Part shown: in pieces, positions 1 to 9,421 of the stretch
How positions within the stretch are numbered: position 1 is the stretch's first letter
Layout of the letters: the number at the start of each line of letters is the position of its first letter
Origin: Bacilli bacterium
GTDB taxonomy: Bacteria; Bacillota_I; Bacilli_A; RFN20; CAG-826
Assembly: GCA_017940265.1 (NCBI GenBank)
Contig: JAGAYY010000044.1
Span: 1-37,630, forward strand
Direction of reading: 5' to 3'
DNA: 37,630 nucleotides
Notes under the pieces: generated by a model
The model's database searches: none
Told to the model about the DNA's origin: nothing
What the model saw: the letters and a program-made list of their open reading frames with translations, nothing else
Made by a program: the position numbers and the translations under genes

Positions 1-72
1 AGTGAGGTAATTTTCCTCGCCACATTCTGTGCATTTAAGTGTTAATGAGATTCTATCATCTTTGCTTGCCAT
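1..72 (-). CDS. rpmG: Ribosomal protein L33 (5' part only)
   Basis: The first 24 codons of a minus-strand gene run off the left edge. The translation begins MASKDDRISLTLKCTECGEE and continues NYLT, which matches the N-terminus of 50S ribosomal protein L33. The visible Cys-x-x-Cys (CTEC) is the first half of the zinc ribbon, so this looks like the zinc-binding (C+) form; the second Cys pair would lie outside the window. The ATG is at 70-72, with a perfect AAGGAG Shine-Dalgarno sequence at 81-86 and 8 nt spacing. It is divergent from ispG. Recognition rests on only 24 residues but start, ribosome site and promoter all agree. Confidence 0.85.
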   Translation of the reverse strand, partial: MASKDDRISLTLKCTECGEENYLT

Positions 73-101
73 TTGATTTTCTCCTTCAAAGTCGCTTAAA
101 T

Positions 102-129
102 ATCTTACCACAGGTAAAATATAATGCAA
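102..129 (-). promoter_or_regulatory. rpmG promoter (TTGCAT-16-TAAGAT)
   Basis: On the minus strand a TTGCAT -35 box (124-129) and a TAAGAT -10 box (102-107) are 16 bp apart, with a TG one base before the -10 box. Predicted start is near 95, giving a short leader that contains the AAGGAG site of rpmG. It lies back to back with the ispG promoter. Confidence 0.6.
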
Positions 130-155
130 ATATATTTTTTATGAATAAACTAGGT

Positions 156-161
156 TATAAT
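156..161 (+). promoter_or_regulatory. ispG -10 box, leaderless type
   Basis: A perfect TATAAT ends 8 nt before the ispG ATG. With normal spacing to the transcription start, the mRNA would begin at about 168, at or within two bases of the start codon. No Shine-Dalgarno sequence precedes the gene and no good -35 box is visible. Confidence 0.6.
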
Positions 162-169
162 ACTGGCAT

Positions 170-1219
170 ATGAAACGAACAGAAACTAGACAAGCAAAGA
201 TTGGACGTATCACCATTGGTGGCCAGAACAAAGTTTTAATCCAATCGATGTGCAAACATAAGACTTCTCATGTTGAAGAAGTCGTTAAAGAAATTAACGA
301 ATGCGCGAAATTAGGCGCAGATATGATGCGTGTCTCCATTCTCGATGAAGAAGACGCTCAAGCGATTAAAGAAATTAAAAAGCAAATCAAGATTCCATTA
401 ATCGCCGACATCCATTTCAATGGTGACTTCGCTATCCAGGCGATTAAAAACGGTGTCGATAAGATTAGACTCAATCCTGGAAACATTTCTGATGAGGCTA
501 AAATCAAAGAAATCGTTGAACTCGCCAAGAAAAAGCACGTTGCTATAAGAGTGGGCGCTAACTCGGGATCAGTTAGTCAAGAATTCGCTGACGCTGATAT
601 TCCATTAGCCCATAAGCTTCTCTTATCCGCAAAGAAACAAGTTCAAATTCTGGAGAAATATGATTTCCATGACATTGTGATTTCTTTAAAGGCCAGCAAT
701 ATTAGAGAAACAATCAATGCCTATGAACTCGCAAGCGAGTTATTCCCATATCCATTACATATTGGCATTACCGAAGCGGGACCATATGATTTATCAGTTA
801 TTAGAAGTACCGCTGGTTTAGCGCCTCTTCTTTTAGAAGGAATAGGGGATACCATTAGAATTTCCATTACTGGAGACGCTCAATCTGAAGTCATTGCCGC
901 GAAACGTTTACTCCATGACTGTGGATTATACGAAAATTATCCTACATTTATTTCTTGTCCAACATGCGGTAGAACCCAAGTTGATGTCAAACCATTAGGC
1001 GCGAAAGTCTTTAAGTATCTTGAAGACAATAGTATCAAGCTTACTGTCGCAGTCATGGGTTGTATCGTCAATGGACCAGGTGAAGGCAAGAGCGCCGATA
1101 TCGGTATCGCGGGTGGCAAAGGCCAATATGTTATCTTCAAAAAAGGCCAAGTCATAAAAAAAGTGTCAGAAGGCGAAGCTTATGACGCTTTAATTAAAGA
1201 AATTGATAGCCTACGCTAG
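170..1219 (+). CDS. ispG: 4-hydroxy-3-methylbut-2-enyl diphosphate synthase (flavodoxin/ferredoxin)
   Basis: IspG (GcpE) reductively opens the cyclic diphosphate MEcPP to HMBPP, the penultimate step of the MEP isoprenoid pathway. The 349-aa length fits the bacterial TIM-barrel plus [4Fe-4S] domain form. The cluster ligands are visible as Cys263 and Cys266 (CPTCGRTQ) and Cys298 (MGCIVNGPGE). The N-terminal segment usually reading QSMTNT reads QSMCKHKT here (about residues 26-32), a departure from the common form. The gene is single, expressed from its own leaderless-type promoter, and has no Shine-Dalgarno sequence. Its last 9 bp overlap the end of nfo on the other strand, so there is no room for a terminator between them. 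It implies isoprenoid synthesis by the MEP rather than the mevalonate route. Confidence 0.95.
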   Translation: MKRTETRQAKIGRITIGGQNKVLIQSMCKHKTSHVEEVVKEINECAKLGADMMRVSILDEEDAQAIKEIKKQIKIPLIADIHFNGDFAIQAIKNGVDKIRLNPGNISDEAKIKEIVELAKKKHVAIRVGANSGSVSQEFADADIPLAHKLLLSAKKQVQILEKYDFHDIVISLKASNIRETINAYELASELFPYPLHIGITEAGPYDLSVIRSTAGLAPLLLEGIGDTIRISITGDAQSEVIAAKRLLHDCGLYENYPTFISCPTCGRTQVDVKPLGAKVFKYLEDNSIKLTVAVMGCIVNGPGEGKSADIGIAGGKGQYVIFKKGQVIKKVSEGEAYDALIKEIDSLR

Positions 1220-2101
1220 ATATTTATTCTTCCAACCATCAATGAATTTCTCGTCCCTTAACATTCTGATTTCATCAGAATAAGGGGCTTTTTCATTAAT
1301 ATAAGGAGTTTCTAAGATCTTAGGAATATCTCTTAATAATGGATGATTAGCGAGTTTACAGAGGGCATCAAAACCAATTTCACCGTATCCTAAGTTCTCA
1401 TGACGATCTTTATGCGCACCTCTAATATTCTTAGAATCATTCACATGGACCACTAAAAGGTGCTTTAGACCGATGATTCTATCAAACTCGGCTAATAAGT
1501 CGTCAACTTGATTTACGTCATAGCCAGCGTCATGTACGTGGCATGTATCTAGGCAAACACCTAAACGTTCAGGATACTTACAGTTATCAAGAATCTTTTT
1601 AACATCTTCAAAGCAAGTACCGATTTCAGAACCTTTGCCCGCCATAGTCTCTATGGCGATTCTCACATCAGTGCCATCTACGGCTAAAACTGTATCTAAG
1701 TTTTCCACTAAGTTCTTAATAGCTTCTTCAGAACCAAGACCTAAATGGTTACCTGGATGAAGAACAAGAATCTTTGCGCCAAAAGCGTGAGTTCTTCTAA
1801 GTTCACTAGTCAATGTTTTAAGAGTTAATTCTAAAAGGTCAGGACGGCTCTTATTAGCAGGATTCATAATATAAGGCGCGTGAACCACGATTTTATTTTC
1901 ATCAAAACCTTGCTCTTTGAGCAAAGCACGTCCTTCTTCAATCTTAAGGTCGCTTAAAGGCTTACGGAATGTATTTTGTGGCGCGCCTGTATAAAACATA
2001 AATGTTGTAGCGCCATAGCTAATGGCTTCTTTAACGCTGCCTAGATAATAATCTGGGCCGTTCATGCCGACGTGAGAACCAATTAATAAATCCTTAGCCA
2101 T
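1211..2101 (-). CDS. nfo: Deoxyribonuclease IV (AP endonuclease)
   Basis: Endonuclease IV cleaves 5' of abasic sites in base-excision repair and uses three zinc ions in a TIM barrel. The 296-aa protein keeps the metal ligands in order: His74 (VHAPY), His115 (LHPG), Glu151 (IETMAG), Asp185 and His188 (LDTCH), His219 (VHVND), Asp232 and His234 (DRHENLG), and a late Glu in ILETP. The ATG lies 2 bp after the ppiB stop, so translation is probably coupled. It is the last gene of the dnaG-rpoD-trmK-nif3-ppiB-nfo run and ends inside the tail of ispG. Confidence 0.95.
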   Translation of the reverse strand: MAKDLLIGSHVGMNGPDYYLGSVKEAISYGATTFMFYTGAPQNTFRKPLSDLKIEEGRALLKEQGFDENKIVVHAPYIMNPANKSRPDLLELTLKTLTSELRRTHAFGAKILVLHPGNHLGLGSEEAIKNLVENLDTVLAVDGTDVRIAIETMAGKGSEIGTCFEDVKKILDNCKYPERLGVCLDTCHVHDAGYDVNQVDDLLAEFDRIIGLKHLLVVHVNDSKNIRGAHKDRHENLGYGEIGFDALCKLANHPLLRDIPKILETPYINEKAPYSDEIRMLRDEKFIDGWKNKYLA

Positions 2102-2103
2102 AA

Positions 2104-2580
2104 TTATTTCTCAATTCTAATATCTTTAATAACGACAGCTTCAAGTGGTCTATCGTTTGGGCTTGTTCTCACTGATGCAATAGCATCAACGATTTCAATA
2201 CCCTTGGTAACATGACCAAATGCGGCATATTGACCATCTAAGAATTCCCCGTCTTTGTGCATAATGAAGAATTGGCTACCAGCGGAGTTTGGATCCATAG
2301 CTCTAGCCATGGAGATAACGCCTCTTTTATGGCTAATTGGGTTATTAACGCCGTTCGCGGCAAATTCACCTTTAATGCAATAACCAGGACCGCCTGTGCC
2401 ATTTCCCTTTGGGCAGCCACCTTGAATCATGAAGCCTTTAATGACACGGTGAAAGGTTAATCCCTTATAGAATCCCTTGTCACAAAGCTTCACAAAGTTA
2501 TCAACGGTGATAGGCGCAGTGTCTCTATCTAATTCGACTTCAATAACGCCATATTTGTTAATTTCAATGATTGCTTTCAT
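2104..2580 (-). CDS. ppiB: Peptidyl-prolyl cis-trans isomerase, cyclophilin type
   Basis: A single-domain cyclophilin of 158 aa that speeds cis-trans isomerisation of X-Pro bonds. The family signature is clear: [13 protein letters not shown] with the catalytic Arg, the GNGTGGPG turn and SAGSQFFI. There is no signal peptide or membrane segment, so it acts in the cytoplasm. An AGGAG Shine-Dalgarno sequence lies at 2592-2596, next to a small AT-rich dyad at 2595-2613. It sits between nif3 and nfo. Confidence 0.93.
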   Translation of the reverse strand: MKAIIEINKYGVIEVELDRDTAPITVDNFVKLCDKGFYKGLTFHRVIKGFMIQGGCPKGNGTGGPGYCIKGEFAANGVNNPISHKRGVISMARAMDPNSAGSQFFIMHKDGEFLDGQYAAFGHVTKGIEIVDAIASVRTSPNDRPLEAVVIKDIRIEK

Positions 2581-2629
2581 ATTTTTAATATCTCCTATAT
2601 ATCTTCGATATAGTTTTACTAATAAATTA

Positions 2630-3403
2630 CTACTTTATTACTTCAGGCATTTCCTCGTGATCGACCATCAAAACGTTCAATGTTGGGTCAATCTCAAGGA
2701 GGATTTTCTTCATTTGTGGCATGAAGACACGCTCAACTTCATGAGGAACATCTAAGTAATTGAACTTCTCACAGACGATTGCTCTTCTTACATGATGAGG
2801 AGCGTCACCTGATATATAAATATCACAGCCTCCATCTCTAGCGATAAACCAGTCTCGAGAACCGCCACCACCGATAATGCCGACTTTCTTAATGCTTTGG
2901 CTGCCTTCTTTAATTAATAAAGCATAGTCAACGTTAAGACTTGCTTTAGCAAACTTGGCGAATTCATCAATTGGCATCGCTTCTTTAAGTTCACCAATGC
3001 GCATGCAATAGTCTTTCTCTTCTGGGCAATAAACGTTTTGTAAGCCAAGAAGTTCCGCTAAAGCATCATTCATACCATCTTTACCGGAATCAAAGTTTGT
3101 ATGCATGCTATAGACAGGTACGCCTAAGGCGTCTATCTCATTAGAGAGCTGCTCTTTTAACTTGTCCCATTTAAATACCTTGGCTTTAGTGCCATAGATA
3201 AATGGATGATGAGTAATAATTAAGTCTGGTTTATTCTCTTTTACTAAAGGTAAGACTTCATAGTCAAAGTCTAAGCAGAGCAAAATATTATGGACTTCTT
3301 CAGGTAACTTACCTGTCATTAAACCAACGTGGTCATGATAAAACTTCGCATAGCGTTTGGGGAAACGTTTAGAAAGTTTTAAAAGGAGTTTTCTTGTGTT
3401 CAT
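2630..3403 (-). CDS. Nif3-like dinuclear metal-center protein
   Basis: A Nif3/YqfO/YbgI family protein, annotated in databases as GTP cyclohydrolase I type 2-like; the true biological role is unsettled. At 257 aa it is the short form without the PII-like insertion found in Bacillus YqfO. Metal-binding signatures include DHVGLMTG near the N-terminus, [10 protein letters not shown] near residues 63-72, a central MHTNFD and a C-terminal VDHEEM. Its start overlaps the trmK stop by 4 bp, the usual pairing of these two genes in Bacillota, which points to coupled translation. Confidence 0.9.
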   Translation of the reverse strand: MNTRKLLLKLSKRFPKRYAKFYHDHVGLMTGKLPEEVHNILLCLDFDYEVLPLVKENKPDLIITHHPFIYGTKAKVFKWDKLKEQLSNEIDALGVPVYSMHTNFDSGKDGMNDALAELLGLQNVYCPEEKDYCMRIGELKEAMPIDEFAKFAKASLNVDYALLIKEGSQSIKKVGIIGGGGSRDWFIARDGGCDIYISGDAPHHVRRAIVCEKFNYLDVPHEVERVFMPQMKKILLEIDPTLNVLMVDHEEMPEVIK

Positions 3404-4062
3404 AGATATCTCTCCAACTTATGCTTTTCCGCATTAAGAGTATCGATTCTTGCTTGTGGAAGGTTTCCACTTGCGATGATATTATCGATTTCACTGATGC
3501 GGCTTTGGTATTTTTCTTTGAAAACCGCGCTCTTTTCACGTCTTAAGATTGGTCCAAATTCTAAATCTTCATCACCAATGACTGCACTATCAGCTTTGAT
3601 GAATTTAACGATTTCATAAAAAATGCCATCTTCTTTAACAATTTGTTCATCCGCAATAGCAAAGCCCATTTGGCAAATTTCTTTTCTTGCTAGAGGGACC
3701 GCACTATGTGCATCGATGATAATTGTTTGAACGCTAATGAGTTTTTCAGGATGCGCTTTTAAGATTTTCACAATCGTTTGACCACCCATTCCAGCAATGA
3801 CTATAGTACCGACATCACGAGTGATATCTTTAATGCCATCACTGAATAAAGGTGTGATTTTATCATTAATATGATATCTAATCAGATTAGCGCGTAATCT
3901 TTCAAATGGGCCTTCTTTATTCTCGACCGCATAGCCCTTTTGGACCTTACCAGATTGCACTAAAGCAATCATGAGTTTACCATGATCGCTACCGATATCG
4001 GCCACCACTGAATTTGGGACCATATCATGAATGATTTTCAAACGTTTTGATAATCTAATCAT
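3400..4062 (-). CDS. trmK: tRNA (adenine(22)-N(1))-methyltransferase
   Basis: TrmK methylates N1 of A22 in tRNA using S-adenosylmethionine. The Rossmann-fold SAM motif is DIGSDHGKL near residues 22-30, followed by YAVENKEGP and later VIAGMGGQT, all typical of the family. Length is 220 aa, close to the usual size. The start codon overlaps the last base of the rpoD stop and the end overlaps nif3, so it is embedded in the sigma-factor operon as in many Bacillota. Confidence 0.93.
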   Translation of the reverse strand: MIRLSKRLKIIHDMVPNSVVADIGSDHGKLMIALVQSGKVQKGYAVENKEGPFERLRANLIRYHINDKITPLFSDGIKDITRDVGTIVIAGMGGQTIVKILKAHPEKLISVQTIIIDAHSAVPLARKEICQMGFAIADEQIVKEDGIFYEIVKFIKADSAVIGDEDLEFGPILRREKSAVFKEKYQSRISEIDNIIASGNLPQARIDTLNAEKHKLERYL

Positions 4063-5366
4063 TAAAGTTTTTCCTCGTAGTCACCTAATCTTTTTGAACG
4101 AGTTGGGTGTCTGAGTTTCTTGATAGCCTTAGCTTCAATTTGACGAATTCTTTCACGAGTAACGCCAAATTCACGGCCAACTTCTTCAAGAGTTCTTGGT
4201 CTATTATCGTCTAAACCATAACGGAGTCTAATGACTCTTTCTTCTCTATCACTTAAATCTTTAAGGATGGAATAGAGTTCTTCTTTTAAGAGTTGTCTGG
4301 TGGTAAAATCCACTGGTGATTCACTTTCCTTATCTTCGATAAAGTCACCTAAGTGGGAATCGTCTTCTTCACCAATTGGAGTTTCTAAAGAGACTGGTTC
4401 CATAGCGATTCTTTGGATTTCACGGATTCTCTTTGCACTTAATTCACCATTCATTGCTTCACTGATTTCTTCCGCAGTTGGTTCACGACCATAATCTTGG
4501 ATGAGTTGTCTTTGGATACGAGTCATCTTATTGATGGTTTCAACCATGTGGACAGGAATACGAATGGTTCTAGCTTGGTCAGCAATCGCACGTGTAATTG
4601 CTTGACGAATCCACCATGTGGCATAGGTTGAGAACTTATAACCTTTGGTGTAATCGAATTTATCGACAGCCTTCATTAAACCGAGGTTACCTTCTTGGAT
4701 TAAATCCAAGAATAACATACCTCTACCAACATAGTGTTTAGCGATGTTAACGACTAAACGTAAGTTAGCGTTGATTAATGTTTGTTTGGCTTCTTCATCA
4801 CCTTCTAAAATCTTCTTGGCTAAGATTGGTTCATCTTCCGCTTTTAAAAGGTCGTATTTACCGATTTCTTTAAGATACATCTTGACTGAGTCGTTGATGC
4901 GGACTTCACTACCGAGATAATCGATATCAATGTCTTCTTCCGCTTCTTCACCATCTTCTTCGGCAAAGAAATCATCATCTGGTTCTTCGTCAAGATTCAT
5001 CTTGCTTTCATCAAAATCTTCATCAAAGTCTTCATCATCTTCTTCATCAGAGATCACTTCAACACCATTTTCTTTGAAGAAATTGATTAAATCTGCAATT
5101 GTATCATCATCTAAATCAAATTGATTTAAAGCATCATAAATATCACTTTGGTCAATAATGCCTGATGATTTGGCTTTCTTTAAAAGAGAGTTCTTAATAT
5201 CATCGAGCGAGAGGATTTCACCATCTTCATCATAGATGCTTTTAACTTTCTTTTTCTTTTCGAGCTTTGGAGAACTTGGTGCTCCTTCGCTGACTTTTGG
5301 GCGGCCTCTCTTTTTTGGCTTATCTTCTAAGACCGCTTCATTTTTTTCTAATTTTTTTCTACCCAT
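4062..5366 (-). CDS. rpoD: Primary sigma factor SigA/RpoD
   Basis: The housekeeping sigma-70 factor, which directs RNA polymerase to -35/-10 promoters. Region 2 ([35 protein letters not shown]), region 3 and the region 4 helix-turn-helix ([20 protein letters not shown]) are intact. The N-terminal ~160 residues form a region 1.1-like module broken by a long acidic stretch (about 110-150). Residues 18-25 read KKRGRPKV, a textbook AT-hook, which is unexpected in a primary sigma factor. An AAAGGGG Shine-Dalgarno sequence precedes the ATG. It follows dnaG by 39 bp, the classic dnaG-rpoD macromolecular-synthesis arrangement. Confidence 0.97.
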   Translation of the reverse strand: MGRKKLEKNEAVLEDKPKKRGRPKVSEGAPSSPKLEKKKKVKSIYDEDGEILSLDDIKNSLLKKAKSSGIIDQSDIYDALNQFDLDDDTIADLINFFKENGVEVISDEEDDEDFDEDFDESKMNLDEEPDDDFFAEEDGEEAEEDIDIDYLGSEVRINDSVKMYLKEIGKYDLLKAEDEPILAKKILEGDEEAKQTLINANLRLVVNIAKHYVGRGMLFLDLIQEGNLGLMKAVDKFDYTKGYKFSTYATWWIRQAITRAIADQARTIRIPVHMVETINKMTRIQRQLIQDYGREPTAEEISEAMNGELSAKRIREIQRIAMEPVSLETPIGEEDDSHLGDFIEDKESESPVDFTTRQLLKEELYSILKDLSDREERVIRLRYGLDDNRPRTLEEVGREFGVTRERIRQIEAKAIKKLRHPTRSKRLGDYEEKL

Positions 5367-5405
5367 AAATCAATGCCCCTTTCATTGCTTTATTTAAAAT
5401 AAAGA

Positions 5406-7196
5406 TTAAATGTTTTTCTTACGTAACCTCCGACGGTTGTAGTCAGAAAGAATACGCGCTTTCTCCTTAGGGTCTTTGCCCTCAAGAGATTGTTCAAGTG
5501 TGTCGTTTTCAAAGATTTTCTCTTTTTCTTGGTTGATGACTTCTTGTAAGTTCACAAGTAAGCTCTCATCACACTTGTCTGGATGGTTTCTCTCTAAATA
5601 GAGAGTGGAAATCTGATTAATCAGGAGATCCTTTTCTGGTAAGTCGCATGTTTCTAGTGAAGAAATGAGGTCCACTGGCACAAAGTCCTCATGTTCATGG
5701 GCGTACTCAATCAAGAAATTGGCGATGATGCGGTACGTCTCATCATAGAAACCACCGATATTTTGCTCATAAAAGGCCACTGCTTGCGGATTTGAGAGCA
5801 TTTGGTATAAAAGTTCACGCTCCGCAAATTCGAGCCTCCTAAGTATCTTTTTCTCAGGATGATATTCATTAATGACTTGCTTAAAGTTTGTTTCCGCTGG
5901 TTTCTTGCGGGCAGTTTTAAGAATATTCCTAATAGCATCAGGTGCAAAACCGGTGATATTTGCGAGTTTATTAATATAAGTATCGAGTTCAAGCTGTGAA
6001 CGGATGGCAAGTAAGACTGGAATGAATTCATTAATCAACTGTGTCTTCTGTTCAGTAGTTTGAAGTGGATTGGTGTTCATGTAGTAGTTCAAGATGAAGT
6101 CCACTCTAGAGACAAGCTTATTCAAATAAGCATTGAGCGCCATCGCACCATCACTATTTAAGATTTCATCTGGATCTTTAGTGCTGTTTTGATTATCAAC
6201 AATACGGACATTGAGGCCAGCTTTAGCTAAATCATTAGCGATGCCCATTGTGGCTTTTTGACCAGGAAGGTCGCCATCAAGGCAAAGCCTTATCTCAACA
6301 TTAAGTGCTCTTAAGAGTCTAATGTGTTCAGCGGTTAAGGCTGTACCCATTGTGGCTACACATGATTCAATACCAATGCGATATAAAGCGAACACATCCA
6401 TGAAACCTTCTAAAACATAGATATAACCAGCGATACGCGCTTTTTCTTTAGCGTTATGGTAGTTATAAAGAATGTTTGATTTGTGAAACAAATAAGTTTC
6501 AGGAGAGTTCACGTATTTAGCTTCTGGGCCTGGCGCAATACGTCTAGCGCTGAAGCCCACGACTTCACCATTGGCGTCAAAGATTGGGAAGATAACACGA
6601 CCTTGGTTACGGTCAGCATAGACACCATTAATGTTATTAGCGACACCTGTATCTTCGATTGTCTTTAATGAATTGCCTTTTTCTTCAAGGAAGCGGCAAG
6701 TGGCTTTGCCATCTTTAAAGGCATAGCCTAACATGAACTTGCTACGTAAATCAGCGTCTAGATGACGTTCATTGAAGTAGTCTAAGCCCGCTTTTCCTTC
6801 TGGTGAGTTCAAAGCGTATTGATAATAAACAGTTAAATCGTGAAGACACTTAATGAGTGGCACTCTTTTTGGATCCACGACTTTAGTTTCACGAATATCG
6901 CTTAATCTTGGATCGTGATAATCACAGATTTCCGCGACTTTCTTTAAAGCTTCTCTAAAAGAGAGATGCTCATATTTACTAACAAAGCCAATAGCGTTAC
7001 CACTGGTGCCACACACGAAACACTTGAAGATTTGTAGTTCAGGTGAGATGTGCATGGATGGGTTAGTATCATCGTGGAATGGGCATTTAGCGAGATAATC
7101 CTTGCCTTTTCTAACTACAGGCAAATACGCGGATACCACTTTTACGATATCAGCGTGTTTAAGGACGTCTTTTACTAAACTATCATCAAATGCCAT
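5406..7196 (-). CDS. dnaG: DNA primase
   Basis: DnaG makes RNA primers at the replication fork. The 596-aa protein has the N-terminal CHC2-type zinc ribbon (CPFHDDTNPSMHIS followed by FKCFVCG, residues about 38-63), the central TOPRIM domain (YVLEGFMDVFAL, then LCLDGDLPGQKA near 306-317) and a C-terminal helical region for the replicative helicase. It heads the run dnaG-rpoD-trmK-nif3. A TATAAT box ends 7 nt before the ATG and no Shine-Dalgarno sequence is present, so the message is probably leaderless. Confidence 0.97.
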   Translation of the reverse strand: MAFDDSLVKDVLKHADIVKVVSAYLPVVRKGKDYLAKCPFHDDTNPSMHISPELQIFKCFVCGTSGNAIGFVSKYEHLSFREALKKVAEICDYHDPRLSDIRETKVVDPKRVPLIKCLHDLTVYYQYALNSPEGKAGLDYFNERHLDADLRSKFMLGYAFKDGKATCRFLEEKGNSLKTIEDTGVANNINGVYADRNQGRVIFPIFDANGEVVGFSARRIAPGPEAKYVNSPETYLFHKSNILYNYHNAKEKARIAGYIYVLEGFMDVFALYRIGIESCVATMGTALTAEHIRLLRALNVEIRLCLDGDLPGQKATMGIANDLAKAGLNVRIVDNQNSTKDPDEILNSDGAMALNAYLNKLVSRVDFILNYYMNTNPLQTTEQKTQLINEFIPVLLAIRSQLELDTYINKLANITGFAPDAIRNILKTARKKPAETNFKQVINEYHPEKKILRRLEFAERELLYQMLSNPQAVAFYEQNIGGFYDETYRIIANFLIEYAHEHEDFVPVDLISSLETCDLPEKDLLINQISTLYLERNHPDKCDESLLVNLQEVINQEKEKIFENDTLEQSLEGKDPKEKARILSDYNRRRLRKKNI

Positions 7197-7203
7197 ATAA
7201 TAA

Positions 7204-7209
7204 ATTATA
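7204..7209 (-). promoter_or_regulatory. dnaG -10 box, leaderless type
   Basis: A perfect TATAAT on the minus strand ends 7 nt before the dnaG ATG. Upstream, 7215-7236 holds two copies of an 11-bp unit (ACTAATTTTCT and ACTAATTTCCT on the plus strand) that cover the place where a -35 box would be; no -35 consensus is visible. Confidence 0.55.
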
Positions 7210-7242
7210 CTTTCACTAATTTTCTACTAATTTCCTACTTGC

Positions 7243-8616
7243 TTAGAAGAAGACTTTTTCTTCCAAGTAAGCCTTTAATTGCTCGATTGGTAAACGGATT
7301 TGTTGCATGGAATCACGTTCACGGATGGTGACTGCACCATCATTTTCAGTATCAAAGTCAATGGTGATACAGAAAGGTGTACCAATCGCATCTTGTCTTC
7401 TATAACGTTTACCGATGGAACCGGTATCATCATAGATGACGTTGAAATACTTGGCTAAGTTTTGTTCGATTTCACGTGCCTTAGCTTCAAGCTTTTTGCT
7501 TAATGGTAAGACCGCCGCTTTAAATGGCGCAACGGCTGGAGAAAGATGCATAACGATACGAGTATCGTTTTCACCAACTTGTTCCTCATCATAAGCATCA
7601 CATAATGTCATTAAAACCAAACGGTCTAAGCCGACTGAAGGCTCAATACAATATGGAACATATTTTTCGTTTGTTTCTGGATCTAAATAATCAAGAGCTT
7701 CACCACTATATTTGATATGACGGTTCAAGTCATAGTCAGTTCTATCGGCGATACCCCAGATTTCACCCCAACCGAATGGGAATAAGTATTCAATATCAGT
7801 TGTGGCTTTACTATAGAAGGCTAATTCTTCTGGTTCATGGTCTCTATAGCGGAGATTCTCTTTCTTGATTCCTAATGAATCAACGAAGTTTAAGCAATAT
7901 TGCTTCCAGTAATCAAACCACTTGAGATCGTCACCTGGTTTGCAGAAGAATTCCATTTCCATTTGGTCAAATTCACGTGTACGGAAGGTCATTTGTCCTG
8001 GTGTGATTTCATTTCTAAATGCACGACCAACATTACAAATACCCATTGGTAATTTACGACGTGTCGCTCTTAAGACATTCTTAAAGTTAACGAACATGCC
8101 TTGAGCGGTTTCTGGTCTTAAATAGACGGTGGACTTACTATCTTCAGTGACACCAACATGTGTCTTAAACATCATGTTAAATTGACGAATGTCAGTGAAG
8201 TTTTCACTACCACAGTTTGGACATTTAACGTGATTATTTCTAATAAAATCCATCATTTGGTCATTGGTCATACCGTTGACATCAGCTTCTGGAAACTCAC
8301 TTTCAATGAGTTGGTCCGCTCTGAAACGTTGTTTACAGTGTTTACAGTCAATGAGGGGATCATTGAATGTTGAAACGTGACCGGTTGCTTCCCAAACTTT
8401 TGGGTTCATTAAAATCGCGGCATCAATGCCCACGTTTGTGGTGCTTTCTTGGACGAACTTCTTCCACCACATCTTACGGATGTTTTGTTTAATTTCGCTA
8501 CCAATTGGGCCGTAGTCCCAAGTGTTGCTTAAACCACCATAAATCTCTGAACCTTGAAAATAAAAACCAGAGACAATGAAATGGTTACATAGTTTATCGA
8601 ATTCAAATTTACTCAT
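7243..8616 (-). CDS. glyS: Glycyl-tRNA synthetase (homodimeric type)
   Basis: Charges tRNA-Gly. This is the single-chain alpha2 class II enzyme (457 aa), not the two-subunit GlyQ/GlyS enzyme. Class II motifs are visible: GSEIKQNI near the N-terminus, motif 2 around [26 protein letters not shown], and motif 3 [12 protein letters not shown] zinc-type insertion CKHCKQ...CPNCG is present around residues 92-140. The C-terminal anticodon-binding domain starts near residue 360. The leader from the predicted promoter is only ~30 nt, so there is no room for the T-box that controls glyS in many Bacillota. An AGAGGGG ribosome site precedes the ATG. Confidence 0.96.
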   Translation of the reverse strand: MSKFEFDKLCNHFIVSGFYFQGSEIYGGLSNTWDYGPIGSEIKQNIRKMWWKKFVQESTTNVGIDAAILMNPKVWEATGHVSTFNDPLIDCKHCKQRFRADQLIESEFPEADVNGMTNDQMMDFIRNNHVKCPNCGSENFTDIRQFNMMFKTHVGVTEDSKSTVYLRPETAQGMFVNFKNVLRATRRKLPMGICNVGRAFRNEITPGQMTFRTREFDQMEMEFFCKPGDDLKWFDYWKQYCLNFVDSLGIKKENLRYRDHEPEELAFYSKATTDIEYLFPFGWGEIWGIADRTDYDLNRHIKYSGEALDYLDPETNEKYVPYCIEPSVGLDRLVLMTLCDAYDEEQVGENDTRIVMHLSPAVAPFKAAVLPLSKKLEAKAREIEQNLAKYFNVIYDDTGSIGKRYRRQDAIGTPFCITIDFDTENDGAVTIRERDSMQQIRLPIEQLKAYLEEKVFF

Positions 8617-8652
8617 TTATGTATACCCCTCTAAATAATTCGCACGGGGAAA

Positions 8653-8681
8653 AGAATACATTTTTAGGGAATTGTTGTCAA
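8653..8681 (-). promoter_or_regulatory. glyS promoter (TTGACA-17-TATTCT)
   Basis: A perfect TTGACA -35 box (8676-8681) and TATTCT -10 box (8653-8658) are 17 bp apart on the minus strand. Predicted start is near 8646, giving a leader of about 30 nt with an AGAGGGG ribosome site. It lies in the gap between recO and glyS. Confidence 0.75.
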
Positions 8682-8704
8682 CCTATTATGAGTGTTATTA
8701 TCTC

Positions 8705-9421
8705 TTATTTGCTATCTATTAGCAAGCGCATATTCTTGAAGTGATAGCCGAAAGCTTCTTCAATATAATGTGTGAATTTATCGAATAAAAGCAAGAGATC
8801 TTCAGTTTTATAATCACTACTTTTTAAGTGAAAATCGGGACAATTTACAATTTTTCTTAAAAGAATCATTTGTTCTTTTGACATATCTCTTTCCATCTCT
8901 GGTTGATAGCAATCTTCACAGATGAATCCACCATCGTTAAAAGAGAATGTGACAATATTATTTGTTCTACCACAAAGAACACAACGATTCACTTCGAGTT
9001 GGAAACCACCGATTCTTACAGCATGGGCCATAAACTGTAATAAGGTCATGAGCCAATCATTAGTGGTCTTAAGGTTTCCCACTGCTTTTTCTAGATATGG
9101 AAACATGGTTTGCTTTTCTTCTTCAGGGAAAAGATTAAGCATCATCTCATCAATTGTCATTAAGCTTGCTAAGTATTTAGCATCCATACCCACCTTTAAA
9201 GGTGAGAACAATGGTTTTGAGCTTTTTAAGATAGGATGAGCGAAGTTTCCATCCATTAATTCAATATCAGCAACAGTTAAAACATTGTTTAAAGCAGCGT
9301 TTTTGCTTTTAGGATCTTTGATGCCTCTAGCAATGAAGGTCAAAGATTCATTTTCTGAGATAGCGTTCACTATCCCATCTTTTTCTTTATATGGGGTTAT
9401 TGAAAGAACGATTATTTTCAT
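8705..9421 (-). CDS. recO: DNA repair protein RecO
   Basis: RecO mediates loading of RecA onto SSB-coated single strands in the RecFOR pathway. The 238-aa protein has an N-terminal OB-fold and a C-terminal helical domain with the zinc-binding pairs CVLCGRT and CEDC (about residues 147-176). The start overlaps the era stop as TAATG, so the two are translationally coupled. The era-recO-glyS order is common in Bacillota. Confidence 0.92.
   Translation of the reverse strand: MKIIVLSITPYKEKDGIVNAISENESLTFIARGIKDPKSKNAALNNVLTVADIELMDGNFAHPILKSSKPLFSPLKVGMDAKYLASLMTIDEMMLNLFPEEEKQTMFPYLEKAVGNLKTTNDWLMTLLQFMAHAVRIGGFQLEVNRCVLCGRTNNIVTFSFNDGGFICEDCYQPEMERDMSKEQMILLRKIVNCPDFHLKSSDYKTEDLLLLFDKFTHYIEEAFGYHFKNMRLLIDSK

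Noticed and set aside
2595..2613. Terminator between nif3 and ppiB
   Set aside because: The dyad is short and all A-T apart from two pairs, and has no T-run; it is at most a weak leader structure.
4930..5124. Ser-rich plus-strand open frame inside rpoD
   Set aside because: It mirrors the acidic Glu/Asp codons of the SigA N-terminus on the other strand; no ribosome site or promoter.
8617..8704. T-box riboswitch upstream of glyS
   Set aside because: The leader is about 30 nt with no antiterminator or specifier structure; only a promoter and ribosome site are present.
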